IMG/VR virus record: IMGVR_UViG_3300007514_000005
Location: 1-64,000 of that record
Direction: 5' to 3' (one strand)
Source: a virus
DNA length: 64,000 bases
Positions 26,071 through 37,179 of this stretch are shown in pieces. The translations under genes were made by a program, and so were the position numbers. The notes beneath the pieces are model-generated. The model saw nothing but the letters and a program-made list of their open reading frames with translations, made no database searches and was not told where the DNA came from. Positions within the stretch are counted from its first letter, which is position 1; every line of letters begins with the position of its first letter.

Positions 26071-28913
26071 TGTTAAGTCCGGTTGATTTGGGTATTCTCT
26101 CCCCCATAATGATAGTATTCTGCGGGGTGCTAATGGTAGTGCTCCGAGCGGGAGCATCAAGAGTTTTCTTCGACATTGTTGGAACATTTCGTGCCGATGA
26201 ATTGATGGATGATGTAGAAGCATCAGTCACAACCATGAACGCTATCGTTATTGACGGTTTAAGCGGGATGGAAGAAGCAGGCGCTATGGTAGCCGAACAG
26301 ATGCAGAAGATAGTAGAGGCTACTGTTCCCCTTTCATACGAATTAGAAAAGGCAACCATTGAATTCCAAAAATTCGTAAGTGAGGCTGAGGGCGCTAGAC
26401 TTGCTGATGAAGTAAGACAAGTAGGTCTGCAATTCGGTTTTACTTCTAATGAAGCACTTGAAGCAGGTGCTAGAATGGCTCAATTATCCTCGCTGTTAGG
26501 TGAAAATGCTGTTCCCGCCGCTACTGAAATGGCTTTGGCTTTCGGTCTTATAGGTGATATGACCCCCGAAACCGCCATGCAAAAACTAATCAACCTACAA
26601 CAGCAGACAGGCTTCCTCTATGGAGATAACACCAAAGCGGCATACAATTTGCTAACTGCTGAACAACAAGTAGAACAAGTTAGAAGAGAGATGGCTCATA
26701 CTCTCAATACACTTAACAAGGTAGAGGATAATTCCGCCGCTACTATGAGTAAAATAACGGGTGTAATGAATGAGTTTGCTTCGCAGGCTCACCTTGCAGG
26801 CGAAGAAATTAGTATGATGGCCGCTATGTCGGCTACTCTAATTGAAGCGGGTGAAGAGCAGGGTAAGGGTGGTCGTGCGCTTCGTATGATTTATGCCCGT
26901 CTAGGAGCAGACACAAGTGGTTCAGCAACAGCCCTAGCGCAATTGGGTGTAGAAACCAAAAACGCTGACGGTTCTTTGCGTGCGCTTTCAGATATACTAG
27001 CGGACTTAGACCCTAAATGGAGACAGATGAATAGCGGTCAAAAACAGGCGGTAGCGCAAGTCATAGCAGGTAATAGGCACTATGTAAGATTCATTAAACT
27101 AGCAGAAAATTACGATAGGATAATAGAGTTAAACACGGCTACTACGGGAGAGATGGGTGAGGTTTATAGCGAAGCAGGTGAGCCTGTAAATTACCTAAAC
27201 AAACTAATGAATTCTAATGCTGTCGCTATGGATAGAGCAAATGCAGAATTAGAATTAGTGACCGCACAGATAGGTGACTTTTTCATTCCTACGACAGTAG
27301 CCGCTACTGAATTCCAAGTGTTATTCAACCAAGAATTACTCAATATGCTACAAGGTATGGGTGGTTTAGGAAATGCTCTTCAAGGCTTCTTTGAATTCCA
27401 ACAGATTATATCCGGTGTATTCGCACCATTCTTTAGCGCAGTTATCAATGTAAAGGCAATGAATGTCGCTATGCTAACTCAAAGACAAATTATGAGGGCG
27501 CTAAACGGAGAGCAATTACAAAGAAATATGAAAACAAAAGCCGCGCACGAAGAAGAGATAGCCAACATGAAATTGCTCAGCGCAGGGCTTGAAGAACTAA
27601 AGACTCAAAATATAGGACTAACTATTGCTAACCAAAATAGATGGAGTCAGCAAAGACAGGCAGATGCCGCAAGGCGACCAATGCTAAAACAAGAAACCCT
27701 ACAAATTAAGGAAATGATAACACAAGTCCAAAACAAAACTCGTGTGACTAGAACCCTAGCCTCAGTCGAAAGAGAGAGAAGGACATACAATAGAGCGGTT
27801 GATGAATTAGCACTATTCACCCAAAAGCGTAGCATTGATTTGACGAAATGGGAGACTGACCGACTAAAATACAAAACACAAACACAGAATGCTGTCCAAG
27901 ATAGAATAATAGCCGTTAGGTTTGCACAAGAAAAATTAAACCTTGCTCTTCAAGAGGAAATAAGAATCCTAGATTTAGAGCATACTAGAATGAAGAGAAG
28001 GAATAACATTCTATGGAGTAGTGTAGTGCTGTTAGACGATTACAAATTTAGTTTGAGAGGCGCTACTTTCGCAACGAAGAGCCTAACCGTTGCAACAGAA
28101 GAGCAGACCGCCGCAATTATGAGAATGTCTATGACCTTAATGAAATTCGGAATGATTATCTTCGTAGCAGAAATGCTTGTGTTAGGATTCAAAGATGCAA
28201 TACCCGGAATCACAGACGAGGCCCACGCCGCAAGAATAGCGGTTATACTTATGGGTATGGGTATGGCTCTTATGGCGGCAGAAATGATATGGAGCACATC
28301 AGCGATAATAGGAAATACATTTGCTGTAAAGGGTGCTAGTTTGGCTCAGAAAGCGCACACCACATGGGTAGCCATAACTACGAGCGCTATGAGTTTTCAA
28401 ACCGCCGTTGTTAATGCCTTTACTGTTGCTTGGACATTGATGAAAAGCGTAATGAGTGTAGGTGCTTTCATTGTTATTGCTATTGGTATAGCGTTAGCAA
28501 TAGATAAATACATTATTCCTAGATTCAAGAAAATGACCGAGCATTCTACCGAAGCGACAGACGCATTACTTGAGAATGAACAAGCGGCATACGACTATGC
28601 GGCGGGAGTAAATGACGCCTTTGGAAACATTGACTTTAGTGTGTTCGGAGAAGGAGCAGAAGCAATGGACGAATTCAATAACTCTCGTGAGGAAATGTTC
28701 TTCGGATTTAAGGCGGGGCAGACCACAGGAGAATTAGTTAAGCAGGTCAAACAAGGTGGAGTAGATAATTTCGTTCAAAATACCGAAGTAATAATGACTA
28801 ACAATTTCAACGGACTAACTGTTGATGAAATGGTTGATGAGATAATATCACAAATAGAAGTCAAATCATTTACACACGGTAATAGCACTATGAGTGTATT
28901 AGTGGCCCGATGA
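26070..28913 (+). CDS. Tail tape measure protein
   Basis: A 947-aa mostly helical protein fixing tail length. Residues 60-380 match the TP901-type core: FGFTSNEALEAGARMAQLSSLLG, GVMNEFASQAHLAGEEISMM, GRALRMIYARL and SGQKQAVAQVIAGNRHYVRFIKLAENY. Long coiled coils follow, then two or three membrane-like segments at about 690-820 (FGMIIFVAEMLVLGF, IAVILMGMGMALMAAEMIW, VGAFIVIAIGIALAI). GTG start in TAGTG. Its length predicts a tail of roughly 140 nm by the usual 1.5 angstrom per residue rule. Confidence 0.9.
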   Translation: MLSPVDLGILSPIMIVFCGVLMVVLRAGASRVFFDIVGTFRADELMDDVEASVTTMNAIVIDGLSGMEEAGAMVAEQMQKIVEATVPLSYELEKATIEFQKFVSEAEGARLADEVRQVGLQFGFTSNEALEAGARMAQLSSLLGENAVPAATEMALAFGLIGDMTPETAMQKLINLQQQTGFLYGDNTKAAYNLLTAEQQVEQVRREMAHTLNTLNKVEDNSAATMSKITGVMNEFASQAHLAGEEISMMAAMSATLIEAGEEQGKGGRALRMIYARLGADTSGSATALAQLGVETKNADGSLRALSDILADLDPKWRQMNSGQKQAVAQVIAGNRHYVRFIKLAENYDRIIELNTATTGEMGEVYSEAGEPVNYLNKLMNSNAVAMDRANAELELVTAQIGDFFIPTTVAATEFQVLFNQELLNMLQGMGGLGNALQGFFEFQQIISGVFAPFFSAVINVKAMNVAMLTQRQIMRALNGEQLQRNMKTKAAHEEEIANMKLLSAGLEELKTQNIGLTIANQNRWSQQRQADAARRPMLKQETLQIKEMITQVQNKTRVTRTLASVERERRTYNRAVDELALFTQKRSIDLTKWETDRLKYKTQTQNAVQDRIIAVRFAQEKLNLALQEEIRILDLEHTRMKRRNNILWSSVVLLDDYKFSLRGATFATKSLTVATEEQTAAIMRMSMTLMKFGMIIFVAEMLVLGFKDAIPGITDEAHAARIAVILMGMGMALMAAEMIWSTSAIIGNTFAVKGASLAQKAHTTWVAITTSAMSFQTAVVNAFTVAWTLMKSVMSVGAFIVIAIGIALAIDKYIIPRFKKMTEHSTEATDALLENEQAAYDYAAGVNDAFGNIDFSVFGEGAEAMDEFNNSREEMFFGFKAGQTTGELVKQVKQGGVDNFVQNTEVIMTNNFNGLTVDEMVDEIISQIEVKSFTHGNSTMSVLVAR

Positions 28914-28922
28914 GGTATTTTT

Positions 28923-31900
28923 ATGGTAAGAGTAGTTAAGGACAAGTATAATCTATGGCTTGTTGGATACTATGACGATTTCAACGGAGCGAGAGCGATA
29001 AGTAATGACGACAATGTGCCTGATAACTCTAGTCAGGGGGCATTCTCACACCTTTTTACTCACTACGGTAATCCCCTAAATGGTGAAGCAACACTTAATC
29101 CTCGCTACCGATGGTGCTACTATGATAGAACCACAGTAGGTGGATACCCAAATGCCGATGAGCCATATATGTTCTCTCTTGCTATTAACAGACTTCTACA
29201 CAATAAGGGGGCGTTTGAGTGGATAAGTCACGATGTAATAAGAAATTACCCGTCTGAACCACAAGGAAGGTCTCAATTACAATATCCTGATGGACACACT
29301 AACACCAATAAATTTCGTATTCATCCCTTTAGTGGTGGTGGTGATGATGCTTACCAAATGTTCTGCAACGGACATAATACACTAGGTAGGTATATAGTGC
29401 CTACCGGAGATATTGATAGCAGTTTTGGTAGAAGGGATATGAACGGCTATGGTGCTACTTGGACGAGTAAAACAGATGGTAAGAATACTTGGGTTAAAGT
29501 AAATGAAATGGGCGGCTCAAATTTTGGTAATGATGATGCAATAACAATGGTGCGTAGAGCGCACCTTGCAGGTAAGTGGATGGGTGAAACTCTTAAGCAA
29601 ACTTCATCAACAGAAACTATGCCCCTTAATGTATTTGCACCCGTAGAATCACCTTCGGGTATGCCCTTTTTATGTGTCCAACAATACAACCAAACAGGTA
29701 ATAACAGCACGCCGTCTATCCCTACTATTTACTACGACAATTCACTAAACTCAAGAGATACAAACGATATTCTACATTTCCGTTTAGCCGTCCGCTCCTT
29801 TAATGGGGGAACGGCAAGCAACGGAAAGATAACCCCTAAAGTCACAATCAAGGCAGGCTACACAGGTGGCCCTGCGGCAATAACTAATGGAATAACAGAC
29901 ATGGAAGCGGGGCTTACAGGAACGCCTAAGATTTCCTTTGACTTGGATTTAACAGGTTATGATACTAACCCACACCTTTACACAGGCAATACGACTAAGA
30001 TAGCCTACAATAATGATGACTCATGGATAGATGTTGATGTGCATTTGAATTACGATACAGGAAAATTCAATGTGTATCAAGATGGAAATTTGAAATTGAG
30101 TAATCAATCTATGAGTGGCGCTGTCGCTGAAAATATGTATGGGTGGGCCATATTCATGCACCCTACAAGTGGGGATGATAATGTGACTTCTACTCTCATG
30201 CTAGATAGGGTGGCTCTATGTCGTCCGCTTACTGATGACCCCATAGGTAGAGATTTACCCCCAATAAACAATATGAGGGCTTCTACTACAATTAACGGTT
30301 ATTCGTATTGTAGTTTTGAGTTAATAGATGATGCCGATAATTATGATGAGACTAACTATGGGTTTTCTACTGATAATTATAACCACAATTTTACTTCAAT
30401 GTTTGTAGGTAATAAGTTAGCAGATTGGGGCGTTGTGTTTTTCGCGGGAGCAGGTGAAACAGGTAATCACGGAATAGCGAGAATAGACCGACCCGTATGG
30501 AGAGGGCTTTTGAAAAGCATTGATTTGAAAGAAAACAAAGACGGAAGAAAGATACAATTTACCGCATACGATACTCTCACTTCTATGGATAAAACTATTC
30601 CTATGTGGGAGTTAGGGCAAAATAAAACAAACGACCTAGAAACCTTTAGCCCCTATTGGGCCTACGATGCTGAGGGGCTTATGCAGGTTATGGATTTGGG
30701 TTCTTCATCACTTAAACAATTCGCCGCAAATGTAGGTAGAGACAGCAGTAATTCTTTTGAGAATAGGTTAGACCAAAGGACGCAGTTAAGGACGGGCCAT
30801 CCTATACAAATGTATGTAAATGAAGACGCAAGTGGCCCTAACAATATCGAAGACGATTTTGAGGGAGCAGGAGTAGAATACTTCTACGAAGACTCAACGG
30901 GCATTAGATTTGTTCTTACAGGCAACCCTAACATGGGGGCGTCAGGCAATATAGTGATAGACAATACAGGTATTCCTGCATACGACAATCTTACTCTCGC
31001 TATTACTGCGCACCACAGCATAGACAGCACGGGTGCTACTGTCGCCTATAACGCCTCACACGCCCAAGAAGTATTGACCGTAGCAAAGGGTAGCGGCACA
31101 GGCCAATTCCCATTTACCGAGCAATACACAAATAGCATAGCCTATATAGGAAAATATATTGGGCCATCCGTAGCACACGATGATGAAAATTATTCTTTCA
31201 CAGCCGGACATAATGTAGATATTATGGCTAACTACAATCGCTATATGACTTTCATAGAAAATAACCCCGCCACATGGGAAAACGGTAGGGGTTCTATCGG
31301 GGGTCTTAGAATAATTGATGCGGGTAGTGGATATACCGTTGCTAACAATTACTACACATTAGTAGATGGTGTGAAAGAGAAGAAGGGCAACATTTTACTA
31401 CCCGCCCCTGTTCAACCCGACCCTTCTGCCTTCCCTTATTGGGTAGGAGAGACTGCTACGGCGGAATGGGAATCAGAAACTACACATATCAATGTCGGGC
31501 CGGAAACACCTACGGGGGATGATACAAGCGTCACATGGATAGAAGGAAGAATTACCGATGCAATAGTCACAAATGGTGGTAGTGGTTATGGGTATTTGAA
31601 CAACGGCACATCATACAATGCTATGCCTGACCTTACCACAGTAGATAGAATTCAGGGAACAGGCACTTACAACAATAGCGGGGCTACCGCCCTCACCCTA
31701 AATCAAACTTCCAATACTTGGCCTGTAAATAATAATCATACGGGGCTTAACGGAGTGCATATCATTTCCGGCAATTCAAGTCACGGCGCAGGCTCAAAGA
31801 TGGGATATTTTAATGTGCTTTCCGGTAGTCATAGTAGTAGTGGTTCGGGCTTGGTGTTAAAAGTGACTGTTAATGCAGATGAAAACGGAGCGACCCAAAA

Positions 31901-34900
31901 TAATTCTACGGTAGATATTGAGGTAGTAGCGGTTGGGTCGGGATATGCACTTAATGATACTTTGGTAGCGACCATAGAGTATTTCGCTCCCCTTCCCACG
32001 ATAATTTCTTTGTTTGTGACTGTCTCTTCTATAACACAAGATGCGGAATTAGAAATAATCCGTGCTGAACAGGCTTATACTGATACTCTTTCTTTCCACA
32101 TGGATACTAGCCAAAGCGCCGTTTTGAGCACTCTTAGTGTGGGTGACGAGTTTGTAATTTCCGGTGCTTCAAGCGATTATGATGATATACGAGGCAAACA
32201 CACAATAAAGGCCATCAAGAAGGTATTAAATTATCACGGCAACCCTACTGCCCCTAACGAAAAGGGTAGGTATCTCTATCAGATTCAAACCTATACTCCA
32301 ATACCTTCCGGCTTTACAGAAGGCGACTTTGGTGACTTCGATAAAAAGTGGGGTCTCATGCTTTCTAGTTATCATTATGGTGCTCTCGACCAAAGACTTG
32401 CGTGGAGCAAAAAAACAATGGCTACACTTACACCAAAGCCCGCGAGTATGACCGAAGATATTACTTCAAGGGCTATACACGCCCGTTGGATGAGAGACCT
32501 TGACGATTCTTTGTGGTTCAAATATCACTTTGGTAGGATAGGATATAATGCGCAACACTCGTTTAATTTGGTAAGCGCGGTAGATGCTAATGCAAACAAA
32601 ATAGAAGTCACACAAGCAACATACAATGCCGCCCCAAACGCAGGAGTAGCAGAAATTGTGCAACCGCAACCTTCCATAAATTACGAAACACGCAAAGACT
32701 TGCGTGATGTGTTTATCTACAAATGTAAATACACCGAAGGGGGTAAGTGGTATTTGGGTGCTTGTAAATACATTAGTATCTCTCATCCCACTACCGTAAA
32801 TGCTTGGGGAGATGATTCACAATTAGCCTCTCAACCCGTCAAAATAAATATCATTAAGCATGATAATAATTACAAACATATTTGGCTTCTATGGGCAGAT
32901 ATGCGAAACGATGCAACAGCAGATGCAGACGGGGGGAAAAGAAAAAAGGACTTTGGACTCAAATATCCTACTGCTGATAACTATTCTTTTGATATTCAAT
33001 TTGACGACCAATTTGATGAAGACGGCAACCCTGAATCCTTTGCTGAATTAAAAATTGGAGAGGACTTAGATGTGTGGGAAATAGATTCTACAATAGATGA
33101 TTCAACGGGGTCGCCATTCTCACAACCCCTAGATTATGATAACATGGTAGTCTTAACGGGGTCAAATTTTAGTAGCGTAGGGGGTAAATTAAGTATAGCC
33201 AAAACAGGTCATGGTCTTGCCGATGATGATTATGTGGGGTTGATTAACTGTGGGGCTACTTACGATAAAGTGCATAAAGTGACGGTCACAAACTCAGACA
33301 ATTTTGTGCTTGATGTAGCCTATACTAGCGGGTTTAGTGGAACGATACCTAAATTCTTCTACGCCAAAACTAAGGGTAGTAGTATTGATGAAACATATTA
33401 CCGAGATTGGGAAGGTAAGGGCGGCGCTTTCGTTGTTGTAGATACAAGTAAATTTTTCAATCTTAACACACTTTCTAACAAGGGTAAAGTAGGGCAAGAC
33501 GGTGGTGGAGAAACTAATTTGGGTGATTATTACGCAGTAGGTGTAGGAGACCCTGTGTTAATAGATTCTTACTACATCAATGCCGCCTCTACTACTGCTA
33601 CTACAAATAGTAATTATCGTAATCATTACAATTTAGACAGAATGGTGGCTAACAAGACAGAATTAGCCTCAAGTATCATCAAGGGTCATTTTTGGTTAGA
33701 GCCAACAGATACTACCATATTCAGCAAGCATGGTTTAGGTCGCGCATTAGGCCTGACTAACGGTTCAAATCACAGAAGCACTTGGTATTTCCTATGGAAT
33801 GGTAAGGTAGAAGAAGATGTGTTCGCTAATACGGTCACGGTAGCATCTCCTTCGATTGGAGACAAATTTTGGACAATAACCAAGTCGGGCGCTACCTTCA
33901 TTTCTGATGGTGTAGTAGCAGGCACTTATGTTGAAAATACTTCTAAGCCTCTTGTTGAGGGTGTTGGTGACTCTTGGAAAGGGGGATGGAAGCAGAAGCA
34001 TTATTATCGAGTGAAAGAAGTAGTCTCAGAAACTCAGTTAAAAATAGAGAGAGTAATACACTATACACCTAGTGAGACTACAAGATGGGGCTTTGAATAC
34101 GGCACAACAGGAGAGAGTTTTTCAGGATTTACACACGGACTGTATGTAAGACCTGCGGGGCTAGACAACGACAGTATCACAGATGGTTGGGCAACGGGTA
34201 ATCACCTTAAAATCCCGAAGCAATTATGCAACATTCTAGTGGATACTGTAAATTCCGGTGGAACAGATAATACTTGGAATCCTTCGGGTATTGAGACCAT
34301 ATTTACTGAAAGATTCAAAGAATTAGTCGGAACAAGAAACCCCATCCAATACGCTCACTCTTCCACAGATATTGATAATAATGCTTTTAGCGTAGTAGAA
34401 GTATATACTTCAACAGCAAATGAATTCGCGTATAGATTGATGATGAAGATTAACGGTAAATACAAAAACACCAATGGCGGCACTTTTTATGAGAGTGATA
34501 AAATGAGAACACTATGGACTAATTCTCTTCTGCGCTCTTGGTGGGCCGACACAAAACTGACGGCCATGTTTGATATTCAAAATGTTCCCATCAGTTTTGA
34601 TATGACTACATACAATACTAATTCGCAATATGATTCATACGGTAGTATGATAGACAGTAATGGGGATGCGCTTATGGATACACTCAAAGATACAGCAAGT
34701 AATACGGGTGTTGGTGACGAAAACTCTCTTTTTACCTCTTTCTCTTGGTTAGTAGGTAGAGATAACAGATTCGATTTCAGGCCTAAATACAATTCCGGTT
34801 ATACTATCACTAGAGACGAAGTAAAAATATCCAAATTTGCTATGTCTCAGATGGAAAGAGTAGATAATGTAAGGGTGATATACAATCAAGGCATGAGTAT

Positions 34901-36911
34901 AACTGATTACCCTAAACCTAATGTTGGCGATACTACTACATGGAAGGTTCTTGAGCACCCCGAAATAACAAACAGTATAGAAGCGTTGTCCGTAGCAAAG
35001 GCAGAATATAATGCCCGTAAGAAAAACCCAATAGAGTTAGATGTAGAAATGCTTAGGCTACACGCAGACGATAGAGACGCAATGTTAGATGGTGGAAGAT
35101 ACGGCTACATAGCAGACGCGCAGGTGGCTCTACAAGGCAACAACGACCAATCATTAGGCACGGCTTGGTGTTGGACTATCATGGGAACGGGGGGCGTGCC
35201 GTTTAGCGGGATGACTAACGGGATTGATGGAAATATGGGTGCAGTAGTGACTAAGGATACTCTTCATAAGAGATACGGTTCTTCTGCCCCTGTCGGTAGC
35301 GGCACTATTGAGCATAAGGATAACTACACTTGGTATGGCTCTCGGTCTGTATCTAACGCCTTACAAATAGTCCATGTGGGTAAGGATGCACCAAAGGTAA
35401 GTGAGACTACCGGAGAAAAACTAAGAGTCGTAGTAGCCATTAAACCCTCACAAGCAGGCACTACAACCATAGAAACTACACAATTCAGGGTCTTTTTACT
35501 TGACTGTGCCTTTGCTACTACTACATCGAGTGGTTATGGGCCTGATTTGAAGTCGGCTATCGAAGGACATTCTTACCTAGATGTGCAATACAATGGTTTT
35601 TATGAGATTGATGTTCCTTCTTCATACGGAACGGGTAAGGTAGTGTTCTCTTTCAACGCAGACTATTGCCGAGACCTACTCAGAAGCCGATGTGGAGACC
35701 CGACAAGTTATCCTACTGTGCTTAGAAATTCTTTAACCTACTTGGGAGACACCACTAACAAGACCGTCACTTTGGAAGGCAATAACAACCTAAGTAGTAT
35801 CTTCCCTCTTGGTTGTAGAAAGCAGACTAGCATGAAAGGTGGTTTTGGTGATGTAAGAGCCATGTGGTATGCACCAACCTTAAACATTATAGATGATGTT
35901 ATGTATGTGCCTGCAACCTATGTGAAATACACAGATGCCGGATTCGATATAAACAATAAAACAATGGTTATAACAAATGTTGAGTGGAGAATTTCATTTG
36001 GCGAAGGGGAGACTGTTAAACTGTCTTTGAGAGAAGATGAATCAAATGCCGTAGGAAGTATTCTTTCGTATGTGTTTAAGCCCGTAAGCCCACCTAGTGC
36101 ATCGGCAGGAGACCCGTCATCCACCATTGTTAATGTAATACCGCCGTCAGGTGGAGTAGGAGATGAAATAAAGCCCGATACACCAAGCGGTGGAAACAAA
36201 CCTTCTGATGAAGACGGATACTCCATAGGATACGGAGTAGGACTTTCAGACTTACCTGCGGGCTTGTATAGAACCCTCATGGGCGGTATGGATAACACAG
36301 GTAGTCAGTATTCATCTCAATATAGCAACAGCATTTTAGGACAGAACATTATGCCTACTACCCCCTCTAGTATGCGTGGTATGACCGGAGCACTAAGAAT
36401 TCACCCTACAAGTGGTTCGGCTACTGCTACCAAAAACGGAATAAATTTGCCGGGTAAAGGAAAGGAAGAAGGTGTAGGGGCAGAAGCAGAAAATAAATTT
36501 TCAAAGAAAGAAATAGAGCATACAGCAGAAGTTAGATTACAAACACCACCGGATGCAATAAACGATGAATTAAATATCACGGCTGATTTGAAATTACCCG
36601 CTACAACCAAGCAGGGTTCAGCCGTCCTTTATGTGCAGGCTACCTGCTTAGAGACAGGGGCAAGTATTTCTGAGGTTATTGGTGTGAATACAGGTTCTAA
36701 CCTGAAAAATATGCAATTGTGCTCAGCAGGAATTCTTACGGGGGCAGGCACTACGGGTAATACCATTGTAGTATCTTTGAGTAGAAGGTCGGGGGTAGGA
36801 GACGACACGGCTCATTACACTACCATGTCTGTGGAGAATCTAAATATCAATTTCAGAAGGGCGGCTTTCCCTGCCGAGAATACAAGCAATGTATTCATGC
36901 CTTACTCTTGA
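28923..36911 (+). CDS. Giant tail tip / baseplate hub protein, 2662 aa
   Basis: The largest gene here. Residues 280-450 form a beta-rich carbohydrate-binding-like domain (KISFDLDLTGYDTNPHL). Residues about 450-560 (STTINGYSYCSFELIDDADNYD, then VWRGLLKSIDLKENKDGRKIQFTAYDTLTSMDKTI) look like the hub domain of phage tail tip proteins. Several insertions contain GGSGYG or GSGYT beta turns. The last 500 residues return to hub-like sequence (MVITNVEWRISFGEGETVKLSL), then P/G/S-rich linkers and a C-terminal beta domain. It follows the tape measure and ends the plus-strand operon. Confidence 0.75.
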   Translation: MVRVVKDKYNLWLVGYYDDFNGARAISNDDNVPDNSSQGAFSHLFTHYGNPLNGEATLNPRYRWCYYDRTTVGGYPNADEPYMFSLAINRLLHNKGAFEWISHDVIRNYPSEPQGRSQLQYPDGHTNTNKFRIHPFSGGGDDAYQMFCNGHNTLGRYIVPTGDIDSSFGRRDMNGYGATWTSKTDGKNTWVKVNEMGGSNFGNDDAITMVRRAHLAGKWMGETLKQTSSTETMPLNVFAPVESPSGMPFLCVQQYNQTGNNSTPSIPTIYYDNSLNSRDTNDILHFRLAVRSFNGGTASNGKITPKVTIKAGYTGGPAAITNGITDMEAGLTGTPKISFDLDLTGYDTNPHLYTGNTTKIAYNNDDSWIDVDVHLNYDTGKFNVYQDGNLKLSNQSMSGAVAENMYGWAIFMHPTSGDDNVTSTLMLDRVALCRPLTDDPIGRDLPPINNMRASTTINGYSYCSFELIDDADNYDETNYGFSTDNYNHNFTSMFVGNKLADWGVVFFAGAGETGNHGIARIDRPVWRGLLKSIDLKENKDGRKIQFTAYDTLTSMDKTIPMWELGQNKTNDLETFSPYWAYDAEGLMQVMDLGSSSLKQFAANVGRDSSNSFENRLDQRTQLRTGHPIQMYVNEDASGPNNIEDDFEGAGVEYFYEDSTGIRFVLTGNPNMGASGNIVIDNTGIPAYDNLTLAITAHHSIDSTGATVAYNASHAQEVLTVAKGSGTGQFPFTEQYTNSIAYIGKYIGPSVAHDDENYSFTAGHNVDIMANYNRYMTFIENNPATWENGRGSIGGLRIIDAGSGYTVANNYYTLVDGVKEKKGNILLPAPVQPDPSAFPYWVGETATAEWESETTHINVGPETPTGDDTSVTWIEGRITDAIVTNGGSGYGYLNNGTSYNAMPDLTTVDRIQGTGTYNNSGATALTLNQTSNTWPVNNNHTGLNGVHIISGNSSHGAGSKMGYFNVLSGSHSSSGSGLVLKVTVNADENGATQNNSTVDIEVVAVGSGYALNDTLVATIEYFAPLPTIISLFVTVSSITQDAELEIIRAEQAYTDTLSFHMDTSQSAVLSTLSVGDEFVISGASSDYDDIRGKHTIKAIKKVLNYHGNPTAPNEKGRYLYQIQTYTPIPSGFTEGDFGDFDKKWGLMLSSYHYGALDQRLAWSKKTMATLTPKPASMTEDITSRAIHARWMRDLDDSLWFKYHFGRIGYNAQHSFNLVSAVDANANKIEVTQATYNAAPNAGVAEIVQPQPSINYETRKDLRDVFIYKCKYTEGGKWYLGACKYISISHPTTVNAWGDDSQLASQPVKINIIKHDNNYKHIWLLWADMRNDATADADGGKRKKDFGLKYPTADNYSFDIQFDDQFDEDGNPESFAELKIGEDLDVWEIDSTIDDSTGSPFSQPLDYDNMVVLTGSNFSSVGGKLSIAKTGHGLADDDYVGLINCGATYDKVHKVTVTNSDNFVLDVAYTSGFSGTIPKFFYAKTKGSSIDETYYRDWEGKGGAFVVVDTSKFFNLNTLSNKGKVGQDGGGETNLGDYYAVGVGDPVLIDSYYINAASTTATTNSNYRNHYNLDRMVANKTELASSIIKGHFWLEPTDTTIFSKHGLGRALGLTNGSNHRSTWYFLWNGKVEEDVFANTVTVASPSIGDKFWTITKSGATFISDGVVAGTYVENTSKPLVEGVGDSWKGGWKQKHYYRVKEVVSETQLKIERVIHYTPSETTRWGFEYGTTGESFSGFTHGLYVRPAGLDNDSITDGWATGNHLKIPKQLCNILVDTVNSGGTDNTWNPSGIETIFTERFKELVGTRNPIQYAHSSTDIDNNAFSVVEVYTSTANEFAYRLMMKINGKYKNTNGGTFYESDKMRTLWTNSLLRSWWADTKLTAMFDIQNVPISFDMTTYNTNSQYDSYGSMIDSNGDALMDTLKDTASNTGVGDENSLFTSFSWLVGRDNRFDFRPKYNSGYTITRDEVKISKFAMSQMERVDNVRVIYNQGMSITDYPKPNVGDTTTWKVLEHPEITNSIEALSVAKAEYNARKKNPIELDVEMLRLHADDRDAMLDGGRYGYIADAQVALQGNNDQSLGTAWCWTIMGTGGVPFSGMTNGIDGNMGAVVTKDTLHKRYGSSAPVGSGTIEHKDNYTWYGSRSVSNALQIVHVGKDAPKVSETTGEKLRVVVAIKPSQAGTTTIETTQFRVFLLDCAFATTTSSGYGPDLKSAIEGHSYLDVQYNGFYEIDVPSSYGTGKVVFSFNADYCRDLLRSRCGDPTSYPTVLRNSLTYLGDTTNKTVTLEGNNNLSSIFPLGCRKQTSMKGGFGDVRAMWYAPTLNIIDDVMYVPATYVKYTDAGFDINNKTMVITNVEWRISFGEGETVKLSLREDESNAVGSILSYVFKPVSPPSASAGDPSSTIVNVIPPSGGVGDEIKPDTPSGGNKPSDEDGYSIGYGVGLSDLPAGLYRTLMGGMDNTGSQYSSQYSNSILGQNIMPTTPSSMRGMTGALRIHPTSGSATATKNGINLPGKGKEEGVGAEAENKFSKKEIEHTAEVRLQTPPDAINDELNITADLKLPATTKQGSAVLYVQATCLETGASISEVIGVNTGSNLKNMQLCSAGILTGAGTTGNTIVVSLSRRSGVGDDTAHYTTMSVENLNINFRRAAFPAENTSNVFMPYS

Positions 36912-37137
36912 CCTTTTTACTTCGTAAGAATAAAATGAAGGCTACAATACCAATAACAAACACAGCGAAAGAAAGAAATTCGTGAGAGAGTATGACTTCT
37001 TTGTATGCCTGCCCATCTGTTAAATCCCAACAAATAGGGTTTTCATACTCACCGCCATTTTGCCTCTCGGTATAACAAATATCTAATTCGTTCCCACCCA
37101 ATAACCAATTTAGTCCATTTTCCAAAGAGTAGCCCAT
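36895..37137 (-). CDS. Small single-span membrane protein
   Basis: An 80-aa protein with an N-terminal 50-residue domain holding two Cys (DICYTE, NPICWD) and a C-terminal membrane helix (FLSFAVFVIGIVAFILFL) followed by RSKKVKSKA. The order fits an outside-facing domain with a basic inner tail. It overlaps the 3' end of the convergent tail gene by 17 nt. A 17-bp palindrome containing TATA lies upstream. Confidence 0.65.
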   Translation of the reverse strand: MGYSLENGLNWLLGGNELDICYTERQNGGEYENPICWDLTDGQAYKEVILSHEFLSFAVFVIGIVAFILFLRSKKVKSKA

Positions 37138-37151
37138 GCACCCACAGCAAT

Positions 37152-37168
37152 ACTATAACGGTTATAGT
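37152..37168. promoter_or_regulatory. Perfect palindrome with embedded TATA
   Basis: ACTATAAC (37152-37159), G, GTTATAGT (37161-37168): exact inverted arms. It lies 15-31 nt before the ATG at 37137 on the minus strand, so TATA box and dyad coincide. A dimeric repressor bound here would block the promoter; that is inference. Confidence 0.5.
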
Positions 37169-37179
37169 CTCTAATGAAT

